Made by a program: the position numbers and the translations under genes. From Chitinophaga ginsengisoli (GTDB lineage Bacteria > Bacteroidota > Bacteroidia > Chitinophagales > Chitinophagaceae), in contig NZ_PYGK01000018.1 in assembly GCF_003014595.1 (NCBI RefSeq), forward strand, positions 62,001 through 126,000: a stretch of 64,000 nucleotides of DNA, in the 5' to 3' direction. How positions within the stretch are numbered: the first letter of the stretch is position 1; the number at the start of each line of letters is the position of its first letter. Shown here one piece after another: positions 8,089 through 15,026 of the stretch. The notes beneath the pieces were generated by a model that did not search any database, had not been told where the DNA came from, and saw only the letters and a list, made by a program, of their open reading frames with translations.

Positions 8089-8282
8089 ATAATTGAAGAA
8101 ATAGAGAATATGAACAATATCATTTCAAGTACTTATCGAACGGTCCAACACGTTTATACTTCGTTATAAAAAACCTCACCTACTATATTTTCAGTATTTT
8201 TTCTCAACTGGATTCGAACCATATAAACTATTTCTTTACAACGACTTGAATATTTGGTAGCCATAAAGTGCTAAATTTACTC
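8089..8282. other. Short intergenic region with a T-arm-like fragment
   Basis: No gene is seen. ACTGGATTCGAACC at about 8207-8220 is the usual minus-strand text of a tRNA T-arm, but no acceptor stem or anticodon arm is present around it. It may be another relic of tRNA-targeted insertion or a coincidence. Confidence 0.3.
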
Positions 8283-8328
8283 AAACTAAAAAGGCTTCAA
8301 GTTCAATGACTTAAAGCCTTTTTAGTTT
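8283..8328 (-). terminator. Terminator of the tRNA-Pro gene
   Basis: 8283-8297 and 8314-8328 form a perfect 15-bp stem, continued inward by one mismatch and four more pairs around a 6-nt loop. On the minus strand the stem ends in a T-rich run, 5 nt after the tRNA end. It could also stop transcription from the left. Confidence 0.75.
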
Positions 8329-8332
8329 TCTG

Positions 8333-8406
8333 TCGGGACGACTAGATTCGAACTAGCGACCCCTTGCACCCCATGCAAGTGCGCTACCGGGCTGCGCTAC
8401 GTCCCG
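8333..8406 (-). tRNA. tRNA-Pro (anticodon GGG)
   Basis: Read on the minus strand the 74 bases fold into a full cloverleaf: acceptor stem CGGGACG/CGTCCCG, a D-arm around GCGCAGCCCGGTAGCGC, an anticodon arm CTTGC-ATGGGGT-GCAAG with anticodon GGG, and a T-arm CTAG-TTCGAAT-CTAG. The discriminator base is A and no CCA is encoded, as is common in Bacteroidota. Its 3' end appears again at 5276 and 5430, which suggests it has served as an integration target. Confidence 0.95.
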
Positions 8407-8439
8407 AACCGGTACCATCGCTTTTTTAACGACGGGATG

Positions 8440-8447
8440 CAAATGTA
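8440..8447 (-). promoter_or_regulatory. -7 element of the tRNA-Pro promoter
   Basis: On the minus strand the bases read TACATTTG, a perfect TAnnTTTG element, about 34 nt before the mature tRNA 5' end. No clear -33 TTG is seen in the T-rich upstream part. Confidence 0.55.
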
Positions 8448-8602
8448 ACAATAAATTTCATTTTTTAAAATTTTAAATCACTTATTTTCCCGGTCCTATA
8501 AACCCCACCCGCTGAGCTTTATATAATTGACAATCAGATTGGTATAGGGGACATTATTTTGCAACCGATGTTACTTCTGAAAGGGGTCCCGCCGACAGTT
8601 TG

Positions 8603-8830
8603 CTAGCTGTCCGTCGTTACTTTTTCGTCATTTACATGTTCCAGGATGTCACCGGGTTGACAGTCTAATGCTTTACAAATTGCTTCCAATGTACTGAACC
8701 GGATTGCTTTTGCCTTCCCTGTCTTTAAGATAGAGAGGTTAGATAATGTCAGATCAACTCTTTCAGAAAGTTCATTCAGAGAGATTTTTCGCTTTGCCAT
8801 CATGACATCTAAGTTTACGATAATAGGCAT
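8603..8830 (-). CDS. Small XRE/Cro-C1 helix-turn-helix regulator (YozG-like)
   Basis: A 75-residue protein made up of one Cro/C1-type helix-turn-helix: SLNELSERVDLTLSNLSIL is the HTH core and AICKALDCQPGDILEH the closing helices. This short form is typical of YozG-type regulators that travel with a DUF2975 membrane protein. That partner lies directly upstream on the same strand, with only 3 nt between stop and start. The pair is likely co-translated. The function of such pairs is not established. Confidence 0.88.
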   Translation of the reverse strand: MPIIVNLDVMMAKRKISLNELSERVDLTLSNLSILKTGKAKAIRFSTLEAICKALDCQPGDILEHVNDEKVTTDS

Positions 8831-8833
8831 AGC

Positions 8834-9313
8834 TTAAATTGTTAAGTCATTCTCAGATTTCATATCTATGGCATTCTGCAATATTTTTTCAAATATCGCA
8901 GCAGCAGTTGCAACTACTATAGAAACAAAAGTAGTCACGATACACATGGCTATAAAGCCCGCAGGGTCATCGTCTTTATGATGGAATATTCTTACGTATA
9001 GTCCTGCAGCCACGATTAAAACACCTAGCACAATTGCACAATACTTTATGCTCTTTAAAGTCTTAACCGAACCTGATGAGAATACTTTGTTTTGTCCGAT
9101 ATATCCAAGTAATCTGAACGCCTTGTATAGCGCAACAAAAAAAGCGATGGATGCTGCATATCCATACAAAATGAACGGATCAAGGTAAATGCTAAACAAG
9201 TCTAAGTTTGCGGCTCTTCCTTCGGTTAAGGGAAGTCGAATCAAAATGGCAAGTGCTATAATGCCGATTAACACGATGACTGCCTGGAGGAATATTATTG
9301 ACATCCTTTTCAT
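8834..9313 (-). CDS. DUF2975 family membrane protein
   Basis: A 159-residue integral membrane protein with four predicted transmembrane helices at about residues 5-27, 45-67, 92-112 and 121-145. The LGYIGQNKVFSSGSVKTLK stretch between helices two and three is the conserved cytoplasmic part of DUF2975. It is paired with the small XRE regulator downstream, as is usual in Firmicutes and Bacteroidota. It may act as a membrane partner or target of the regulator; that is inference from pairing only. Confidence 0.85.
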   Translation of the reverse strand: MKRMSIIFLQAVIVLIGIIALAILIRLPLTEGRAANLDLFSIYLDPFILYGYAASIAFFVALYKAFRLLGYIGQNKVFSSGSVKTLKSIKYCAIVLGVLIVAAGLYVRIFHHKDDDPAGFIAMCIVTTFVSIVVATAAAIFEKILQNAIDMKSENDLTI

Positions 9314-9428
9314 AATGATGGTATGATTTTTAGATCACACCTCTAAAATAATAAATAATTATCGATAAACAATAAATATTTGACGTTTTTCAGATAGCCA
9401 GATAAGTATCTGGTTATTCCGACGGAAA

Positions 9429-9474
9429 GAGGAAGCCTTGAAATTCTTATTACAAAGAATTTCAAGGCTTCCTC
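9429..9474. terminator. Perfect 20-bp hairpin terminator
   Basis: 9429-9448 and 9455-9474 are exact reverse complements around a 6-nt loop. It lies 28 nt after the stop of the minus-strand ABM gene, so it probably ends that transcript. Confidence 0.7.
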
Positions 9475-9502
9475 CTTTAGTAGTCTCTGAATGGATGCTG
9501 AA

Positions 9503-9805
9503 TCAATCTTCCAACGGAATAGCCAACATCACTTCCCGCTCTTCCAATAAGGGAACAATTTGTTCAACTACCCCTTTTTTAAAGTGATCAGCATTCACAT
9601 GTGCCTGCTGCGCAGACTCACTGACATACCCTTCAAATAAGATCAGGGTATTTGCATCTGCCTTACTCCGGTGAATTTTGTAAAAAAGGTTTCCTTCTTC
9701 CAGCACTGTTTTCGAGTGTACCTCTTTCAATAACCTTAAGACAGTTTCCAGGTATCCTTCTTTTACTTTCCATCGGGCAAATACATGAATAGGTGTGGTG
9801 GCCAT
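9503..9805 (-). CDS. Putative quinol monooxygenase (ABM domain)
   Basis: A 100-residue ABM-domain protein in the YgiN style: IHVFARWKVKEGYLETVL at the start, a GNLFYKIHRSKADANTLILF middle with the usual E-G-N-x-x-Y spacing, and HVNADHFKK carrying the conserved His. Such homodimers oxidise quinols or small phenolics, and some are involved in menadione tolerance. It follows the hydrolase gene (9871-10674) on the same strand with a 65-nt gap. Confidence 0.85.
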   Translation of the reverse strand: MATTPIHVFARWKVKEGYLETVLRLLKEVHSKTVLEEGNLFYKIHRSKADANTLILFEGYVSESAQQAHVNADHFKKGVVEQIVPLLEEREVMLAIPLED

Positions 9806-9870
9806 GGCTATATATTTTTGTTCACAAATGATTTTTACTGTGAATGGCCGCAGGCATCTGACGTATAGCG

Positions 9871-10674
9871 TTATTGGGCAGCCTGCAGGATCACTTCAGC
9901 TACTTTCTCCGGCTTTGCCAGCATGGCCACGTGGCAGGTTGGAAGATGTAAGGTTGTGGCATTAATACGCTTCGCCATCTCAGCTTCTACCCGTGGAGAA
10001 ATGATGTGATCATTGTCCGACACAATAAAAAAGCTGGGCTTATTCTTCCAGGCCGGATTGGATACTTTGGCAGAGATGGTGCTCACGTGAAAGCGTCCCT
10101 GACCGGCTGCAATAACCTTTGCTTCCTGCCGGGGCAGGTCCTGCGCAAAATGATTGATCACTGTTTCTTCTTTCAGTTGAATGAAACTATCGATAATGAC
10201 AGGATCTGCCAGGCCGGGCGCATCGGGTATCTTCCTGGCGGCAGCATCCTTATTGAGGCTTTCGATACTTTGCCCTTCATCCAGCGCATAGGCAGCTACG
10301 TAGACGAGGGATTTTACCTTTTCGTTGTTACCTGCCTGGGTAATAACAACACCTCCCCAGGAGTGGCCCACCAGCACTACTTTTCCCGGCGCTTCACGGA
10401 TAGCCCGCTCCACAAAAGCCACATCATCTCCCAAAGAGGTCAGTGGATTCTGAACAGCGATGGTCTTGTATCCGTTCTTTTGCAAAATGGGTATTACCTT
10501 ATTCCAGGACGACCCATCAGCAAAGGCTCCATGTACTAATACAATTGTGGGTTTATCGTCCTTTTGGGAGATTGGCGATGGCCGGGACACGCTGGTAAAT
10601 GCGATGAAAGAAAGACTCAACAACAGGAGTCCGATCCCGGCAATTTTTCCTGCCGTTAGTTTGATGGTGCTCAT
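9871..10674 (-). CDS. Secreted or membrane-anchored alpha/beta hydrolase
   Basis: A 267-residue alpha/beta hydrolase with an N-terminal hydrophobic signal (residues 11-28). The oxyanion HGAFADGSSW is at about 48-57, the nucleophile elbow GHSWGG gives Ser105, Asp220 or Asp222 lies in the SDNDH stretch, and His248 in TCHVAML completes the triad. It resembles the pyrethroid-hydrolase/salicylate-esterase-like group often annotated simply as alpha/beta hydrolase. The signal suggests a periplasmic location. The substrate is unknown. Confidence 0.85.
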   Translation of the reverse strand: MSTIKLTAGKIAGIGLLLLSLSFIAFTSVSRPSPISQKDDKPTIVLVHGAFADGSSWNKVIPILQKNGYKTIAVQNPLTSLGDDVAFVERAIREAPGKVVLVGHSWGGVVITQAGNNEKVKSLVYVAAYALDEGQSIESLNKDAAARKIPDAPGLADPVIIDSFIQLKEETVINHFAQDLPRQEAKVIAAGQGRFHVSTISAKVSNPAWKNKPSFFIVSDNDHIISPRVEAEMAKRINATTLHLPTCHVAMLAKPEKVAEVILQAAQ

Positions 10675-10750
10675 AATTTTTGATTTAACGTGATGATATG
10701 CCCTTTGCCGGTATTCGGCGCAAAGGCTTAAAGGAACCTTCAGTGAAGGG

Positions 10751-11419
10751 TCAGGATTCTAAAATAGCAATGACTCTTTCGGCTACCCCCTGGGCTGAGG
10801 CAGGGTTTTGTCCGGTGACCAGCCGGCCATCAGTAATACTATACGGCTGCCAGGGAGCGATAGCTGTATAATTGGCCCCACGCTCTTTCAACAGATCTTC
10901 CAGTTCAAAGGATACATCATCCTTTGCATAACCATTTTCTTCAGCAATACTGAACCCCGTTACATTTTTACCCCTGACGAGGTAAGAACCGTCTTTCAAC
11001 TTTACATTCCCCAAAGAGACCGGACCATGACATACCGCGCTCACCACTTTACCATTCTCATACATCTCGCCCAGTATCCTTTGTACGGGAGGATTATCTG
11101 TCATGTCAACAACAGGCCCCAAACCACCGGGAACAAAAACGGCATCATAACCATCTATCGACAGTCCTTCGACGCTTTCCGTATTTTTCATCTTCGTTGG
11201 TCCATCACCTTTAAGAAATGCCTGGTTGATGGGATCTTCCAGTTCCACCATATCTATAGGGGCTTCCCCTCCTTTGACACTGTAGATATCAATGTCATAT
11301 CCTTTCTCTTTGAATGCTTCATAAGGGTGGGCCAACTCGGTCAGTAAACTTCCGGTACGACGTTTTTTAGGGCCGATAATACCGGCGCTGGTTACCATAA
11401 ATAAGATCTTCTTCTTCAT
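10751..11419 (-). CDS. DJ-1/PfpI family protein (Hsp31-like)
   Basis: A 222-residue DJ-1 superfamily protein with the nucleophile elbow AVCHGP (Cys130-His131) and an early Glu in the EAFKEKGYDIDI segment. Length and the FVPGGLGPVVDM motif place it with the class I glutamine amidotransferase-like Hsp31 / glyoxalase III proteins, which remove methylglyoxal or protect proteins from glycation. A 35-bp box upstream (11532-11566) recurs before the tandem-ABM gene, which suggests common control, possibly by the two-component pair at 12540-16976. Confidence 0.88.
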   Translation of the reverse strand: MKKKILFMVTSAGIIGPKKRRTGSLLTELAHPYEAFKEKGYDIDIYSVKGGEAPIDMVELEDPINQAFLKGDGPTKMKNTESVEGLSIDGYDAVFVPGGLGPVVDMTDNPPVQRILGEMYENGKVVSAVCHGPVSLGNVKLKDGSYLVRGKNVTGFSIAEENGYAKDDVSFELEDLLKERGANYTAIAPWQPYSITDGRLVTGQNPASAQGVAERVIAILES

Positions 11420-11531
11420 GATTAAGAATTGAAAAGGTGATTAGATGGGTAATTATTATTGTGCTTTAATGTGTCAACAGCCAATCAGCCACTACCAGAA
11501 CAAAGTTGATACGAAGTCTTTTACCGATAAA

Positions 11532-11566
11532 ATAGGCTGAGTAATAGCTGCTCTTATAATTCTGAT
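11532..11566 (-). promoter_or_regulatory. 35-bp box upstream of the DJ-1 gene
   Basis: This segment matches 12389-12423 at 29 of 35 positions with no gap, including the shared GTAATAG and ATTCTGAT parts. It lies 113 nt before the DJ-1 start. CAACTTTG at 11501-11508 (minus) could be its -7 element. Confidence 0.5.
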
Positions 11567-11606
11567 AGCCTTTATCTTAATGCAATTTTTAATAGCTATT
11601 TACGTG

Positions 11607-12344
11607 TCATAACGGCGCCAGTTGAATGAGATGATGATATCCTTTCTCAAAGGGAGGTTCTTTGACAGCCGTTTGCAAAAATTCCAGCACGGGTTGCACA
11701 GCGGGATCTTTTAAATGATGTTGGAATGCATTCAGGTTACGGAATTTCTTGTAAATGACGAACCTCGTCTTATGGTGTACCATGCGGCTCAATGTAAAGA
11801 CCAGCAAGCCTGATTCCTTCCGGAAGGCGGATATCATCTCCTGATTGATTGATCTGAAACGGTCTTCCGTACCCGCTTTCAGGTCTGCCAGCAACATGAT
11901 GGTCAGGGGCTGGTCATCGTCCCGGGGCGCTTCCCGGGAAATCCCTTCCAGGTCTTCCAGGAAGACAATCTCAACCAGTTCTGCCAGCCCAAGCTCTGCC
12001 AGCCCATTGACCATTTTTGCTGCTGCACTCTTGCTATTCATTTTGTAAAAAGCCTCATTGCTCCATCGCTCAATGACCCATATAATAGCAGCATCTCCCT
12101 GTTCATAATAAGCTTCTGCCATTATATTACCAGGCGCCCTTCCTGAACTGAGTACATACGCACTCAATACTTCTCCGATCTTATTCTGCCAGAAAGTTTT
12201 CACCTGGTATTGCTTCAACACAACAGCTATAGCGTTGTCTGAGGGCCGAACCGCTGTCCGCTTCCTGCATGTACCAATAAAGGATAAGACGGTCGTCCTC
12301 CATCTTTTAAGCATTTTCATTTTCGATAGATATTGAAAAAGCAA
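11607..12344 (-). CDS. Tandem ABM-domain protein
   Basis: A 245-residue protein carrying two ABM-like dimeric alpha/beta-barrel domains in one chain, at about residues 39-130 (AIAVVLKQYQVK onward) and 147-240 (LTIMLLADLK onward). Each has the strand-helix-strand pattern and a conserved aromatic or His near the helix. A fused pair would make the pseudo-dimer inside one polypeptide. The first ~37 residues are basic and poorly conserved in look; a Met at 12320 is an equally likely start. It is divergent from the TPR histidine kinase gene. Confidence 0.7.
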   Translation of the reverse strand: MLFQYLSKMKMLKRWRTTVLSFIGTCRKRTAVRPSDNAIAVVLKQYQVKTFWQNKIGEVLSAYVLSSGRAPGNIMAEAYYEQGDAAIIWVIERWSNEAFYKMNSKSAAAKMVNGLAELGLAELVEIVFLEDLEGISREAPRDDDQPLTIMLLADLKAGTEDRFRSINQEMISAFRKESGLLVFTLSRMVHHKTRFVIYKKFRNLNAFQHHLKDPAVQPVLEFLQTAVKEPPFEKGYHHLIQLAPL

Positions 12345-12364
12345 TCGGATTAGCAGGTAAATAT

Positions 12365-12423
12365 GGCAAGAACCCTTCCCCGGGACAAATAAGCTGGGTA
12401 ATAGATACTCTCATTATTCTGAT
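12365..12423 (-). promoter_or_regulatory. 35-bp box copy 2 and a sigma-54-like -24/-12 pair
   Basis: 12389-12423 is the second copy of the box at 11532-11566. Just downstream on the minus strand, 12380-12365 reads GGGAAGGGTTCTTGCC, with GG and GC separated by exactly 10 nt and a good TTGC, as in sigma-54 promoters, though the rest of the consensus is poor. The NtrC-type regulator at 15027 needs sigma-54, which makes the site worth testing. Confidence 0.4.
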
Positions 12424-12539
12424 TAGTCGCAGCCCTGGCGGGTCGTGCAGGAAAAAGAAATTGCTTTGCCGTTTTTTTATTAGCTTTCCTGCAAAGACCC
12501 TTTGGAATCGCCCGTTTTATCTCACCGTAAAAGAATAAT

Positions 12540-15014
12540 ATGTCAAGGGGAATTATTGCTTACCTCATATTCTACCTGTTGCTGACACCCTTTAGGGGGC
12601 TATCGCAACTTTCGCCACCGTCAGCCATTCCCGGCTATTCTTATCACCCGATGCATGAGGACAAGCCCTCCTGGCAGCGGCTAAGCCTCCTGATGGGCGC
12701 CACTTTTCTGGTAGTTGCCAAGGAAGGACAGGTGGACCTGGACAGTTGCCTGCACGCAGCCAGCCGCTCCATGGGAATAAGCCGGTTTTCCCTGTTAGCC
12801 GAAGGGATCGACGATCCGGACCTGGCAGCACAATCAAAGTGGATCGACCGTTATGAACCTGCACAGGGTATCCGCCAGCTTTCGCAGGCTTCGGGCAAAA
12901 AACATGTGCAATTATTACTTTTGCTGGGTGCTTATTATGCTTTTCAGCCTCATAATTATAACAGGTACAAAGACAGTGTCGAGTATTTTCTGACCAGCGC
13001 CATACAGGAAAGCGGATCACTGAAGGAAGATAAGCTCGCCAGGCTGGCGCTCTGCCTGCTTGTAAAAGTATATGCCCTGGGCAATGATGAAAAGGCCCTT
13101 TCGGTTTGCCAGACATTGATTGCACGATGCAGGCAGGCGGGGGATAAAGATACAGAAGCAAGGGCATTAGCCTACCGGAGTAAATTCACACCGCCCATGG
13201 TCTCCACGCTCAAAAGAAAGATCGATGATGCGCAGCAGGCGGCGGTGCTCTATCACAGCATTGGCAACTTTGAGGGTGAAATAAATGCATTGACAGATCT
13301 TGGTTATTTACAGATGATTATCGGGCAAATACAGGCCGCGTACGAAAACCATCTGAAAGCATTTGATCTGGCAGCATCCATTCATTATCCTTATATCCAT
13401 TATAATGCGCAGGCGCTTGTTACTGTCACGCTCTTTCAGGGAAAGTTTGGCGAACCGCTGCGGTATGCCTATCAACTGATCAGAACTGCTGAGGAGACCC
13501 GTGACAGTCTCGCCTGGGGTTATTTTTATACCAACCTGGCGCATTTGTATGGATGGGAAGGCAGAACAAAAGAGAGCTTTGAATGGTCACAAAAGTCGGT
13601 CAACCGTTTCGTGGCCGAGCGTAATACATCTGTGTACCGTATGTTAGATAATGTGGTGCTCTTTATGCAGGAGAATGGGCAGGCAAAAGAAGCGCTGGAC
13701 CTTGCACTGGACATCTCAAAAAAAGTAGGTTTCCCCACCACTTTTTCGGACCAATTCGCCTATCACACTGTATTTTCCAACTGTTATATAGGGCTCCATC
13801 TGCCAGACCAGGCAGCAATACATATTAATAAACTTGATGACCTGGAAACCCAGGCCGCAGCTATCAGAGGACCGATGAGAAGATCTGAAGTCGATGGTCA
13901 GTTTGCCTACTTAATGATAGAACGGAAACAATACAGGAAAGCGAGGGAATTTCTTAATAAGCGATTCATTTCCCCCTCCATTATGGGCGGCTACCTGGCG
14001 TCCAAACTTCAGGCATACCAACAGCTGATCTTGATCGACTCTGTACTTGGCGACAATGCCGCTGCGGTAACCCATTACAGGAAATATATGCAGTTACGTG
14101 ATTCAGGTTTTCAAATATCTAAACTAAGACAGGCAGAAGAGCTCCAGGTCATTTATCAGATGAAGGAAAAGGAGAACGAGATAAGCTCCCTGACACAGCA
14201 GGCAAAACTTGAAAAAGCCAATTCAGAAAAGGCAGCCCTCGTAAGGGACCTGACGATAGCCGGTATTTTTGCGGCGCTGATTATCGCAGCTTTATTATAC
14301 CGGCAAAGCCGCTTAAGAAAAAAGAATAATCAGGTGATCATGGCGCAGAATGAACAACTACAACAGCTGCTTGCCGATAAAGAGTGGCTGTTAAAGGAAA
14401 TACATCATCGCGTCAAAAACAATCTACAGATCATCATGAGTCTGCTGGATTCACAGTCTGAATACATCAACAACGATGCAGCGCTGGCGGCTATTGAAGA
14501 CAACATGCGCCGGGTGCATGCAATGGCGCTCATACACCAAAAACTTTATCAATCGGAGGATATTGCCACCATTGCCATGCCTGATTACATCAATGAACTG
14601 GTGAGTTATGCGCGGGAGAGCTTCGATACGAACAACCGGATCGTTTTTGAACAGGTGGTTGAGCCGCTGAACCTGGATGTATCGCAGACCATCCCGCTGG
14701 GCCTGATCATCAATGAAAGCATCGTCAATGCCATTAAGTATGCATTCCCTCATGGACGAAAAGGGATCGTGCGTATACATTTATACAAGGATGAAACCCG
14801 TCATTTAGTGCTGAAGATAGCAGACAATGGTATAGGCCTGCCGCCGGAGTTCGATACAAAGGCACATACATCCCTGGGATTTGACCTGATGCAGGGGCTT
14901 ACCAAACAATTGAATGGCAGCTTCATTTTTGAAAGCAATAATGGCCTGCATATAACGATCAGATTCCTGGAATTAAGCAGTCACTTTTCGCACAAAACTT
15001 TGGTCAACCTTTAA
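12540..15014 (+). CDS. TPR-containing sensor histidine kinase (HisKA_2 type)
   Basis: An 824-residue membrane kinase. A signal peptide covers residues 1-23, helical TPR-like repeats fill about 90-530 in the periplasm, a transmembrane helix lies at about 571-589, and a short coiled coil leads to the HisKA_2 dimerisation domain. The phospho-acceptor motif EIHHRVKNNLQ is at about 620-630 (His622/His623). The ATPase has an N-box NESIVNAIKYAFP near 723 and a G1 box DNGIGLPPEF near 761. It ends 12 nt before the response regulator, so the two are an operon and a cognate pair. The signal is unknown. Confidence 0.9.
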   Translation: MSRGIIAYLIFYLLLTPFRGLSQLSPPSAIPGYSYHPMHEDKPSWQRLSLLMGATFLVVAKEGQVDLDSCLHAASRSMGISRFSLLAEGIDDPDLAAQSKWIDRYEPAQGIRQLSQASGKKHVQLLLLLGAYYAFQPHNYNRYKDSVEYFLTSAIQESGSLKEDKLARLALCLLVKVYALGNDEKALSVCQTLIARCRQAGDKDTEARALAYRSKFTPPMVSTLKRKIDDAQQAAVLYHSIGNFEGEINALTDLGYLQMIIGQIQAAYENHLKAFDLAASIHYPYIHYNAQALVTVTLFQGKFGEPLRYAYQLIRTAEETRDSLAWGYFYTNLAHLYGWEGRTKESFEWSQKSVNRFVAERNTSVYRMLDNVVLFMQENGQAKEALDLALDISKKVGFPTTFSDQFAYHTVFSNCYIGLHLPDQAAIHINKLDDLETQAAAIRGPMRRSEVDGQFAYLMIERKQYRKAREFLNKRFISPSIMGGYLASKLQAYQQLILIDSVLGDNAAAVTHYRKYMQLRDSGFQISKLRQAEELQVIYQMKEKENEISSLTQQAKLEKANSEKAALVRDLTIAGIFAALIIAALLYRQSRLRKKNNQVIMAQNEQLQQLLADKEWLLKEIHHRVKNNLQIIMSLLDSQSEYINNDAALAAIEDNMRRVHAMALIHQKLYQSEDIATIAMPDYINELVSYARESFDTNNRIVFEQVVEPLNLDVSQTIPLGLIINESIVNAIKYAFPHGRKGIVRIHLYKDETRHLVLKIADNGIGLPPEFDTKAHTSLGFDLMQGLTKQLNGSFIFESNNGLHITIRFLELSSHFSHKTLVNL

Positions 15015-15026
15015 GTTGTTTTTTGT

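Noticed and set aside
8205..8222. T-arm-like sequence as a second tRNA gene
   Set aside because: No acceptor stem, D-arm or anticodon arm can be drawn around it; at most a fragment.
10006..10539. 177-codon plus-strand frame opposite the alpha/beta hydrolase
   Set aside because: The hydrolase on the other strand has a full catalytic triad and signal peptide; this frame has no family features.
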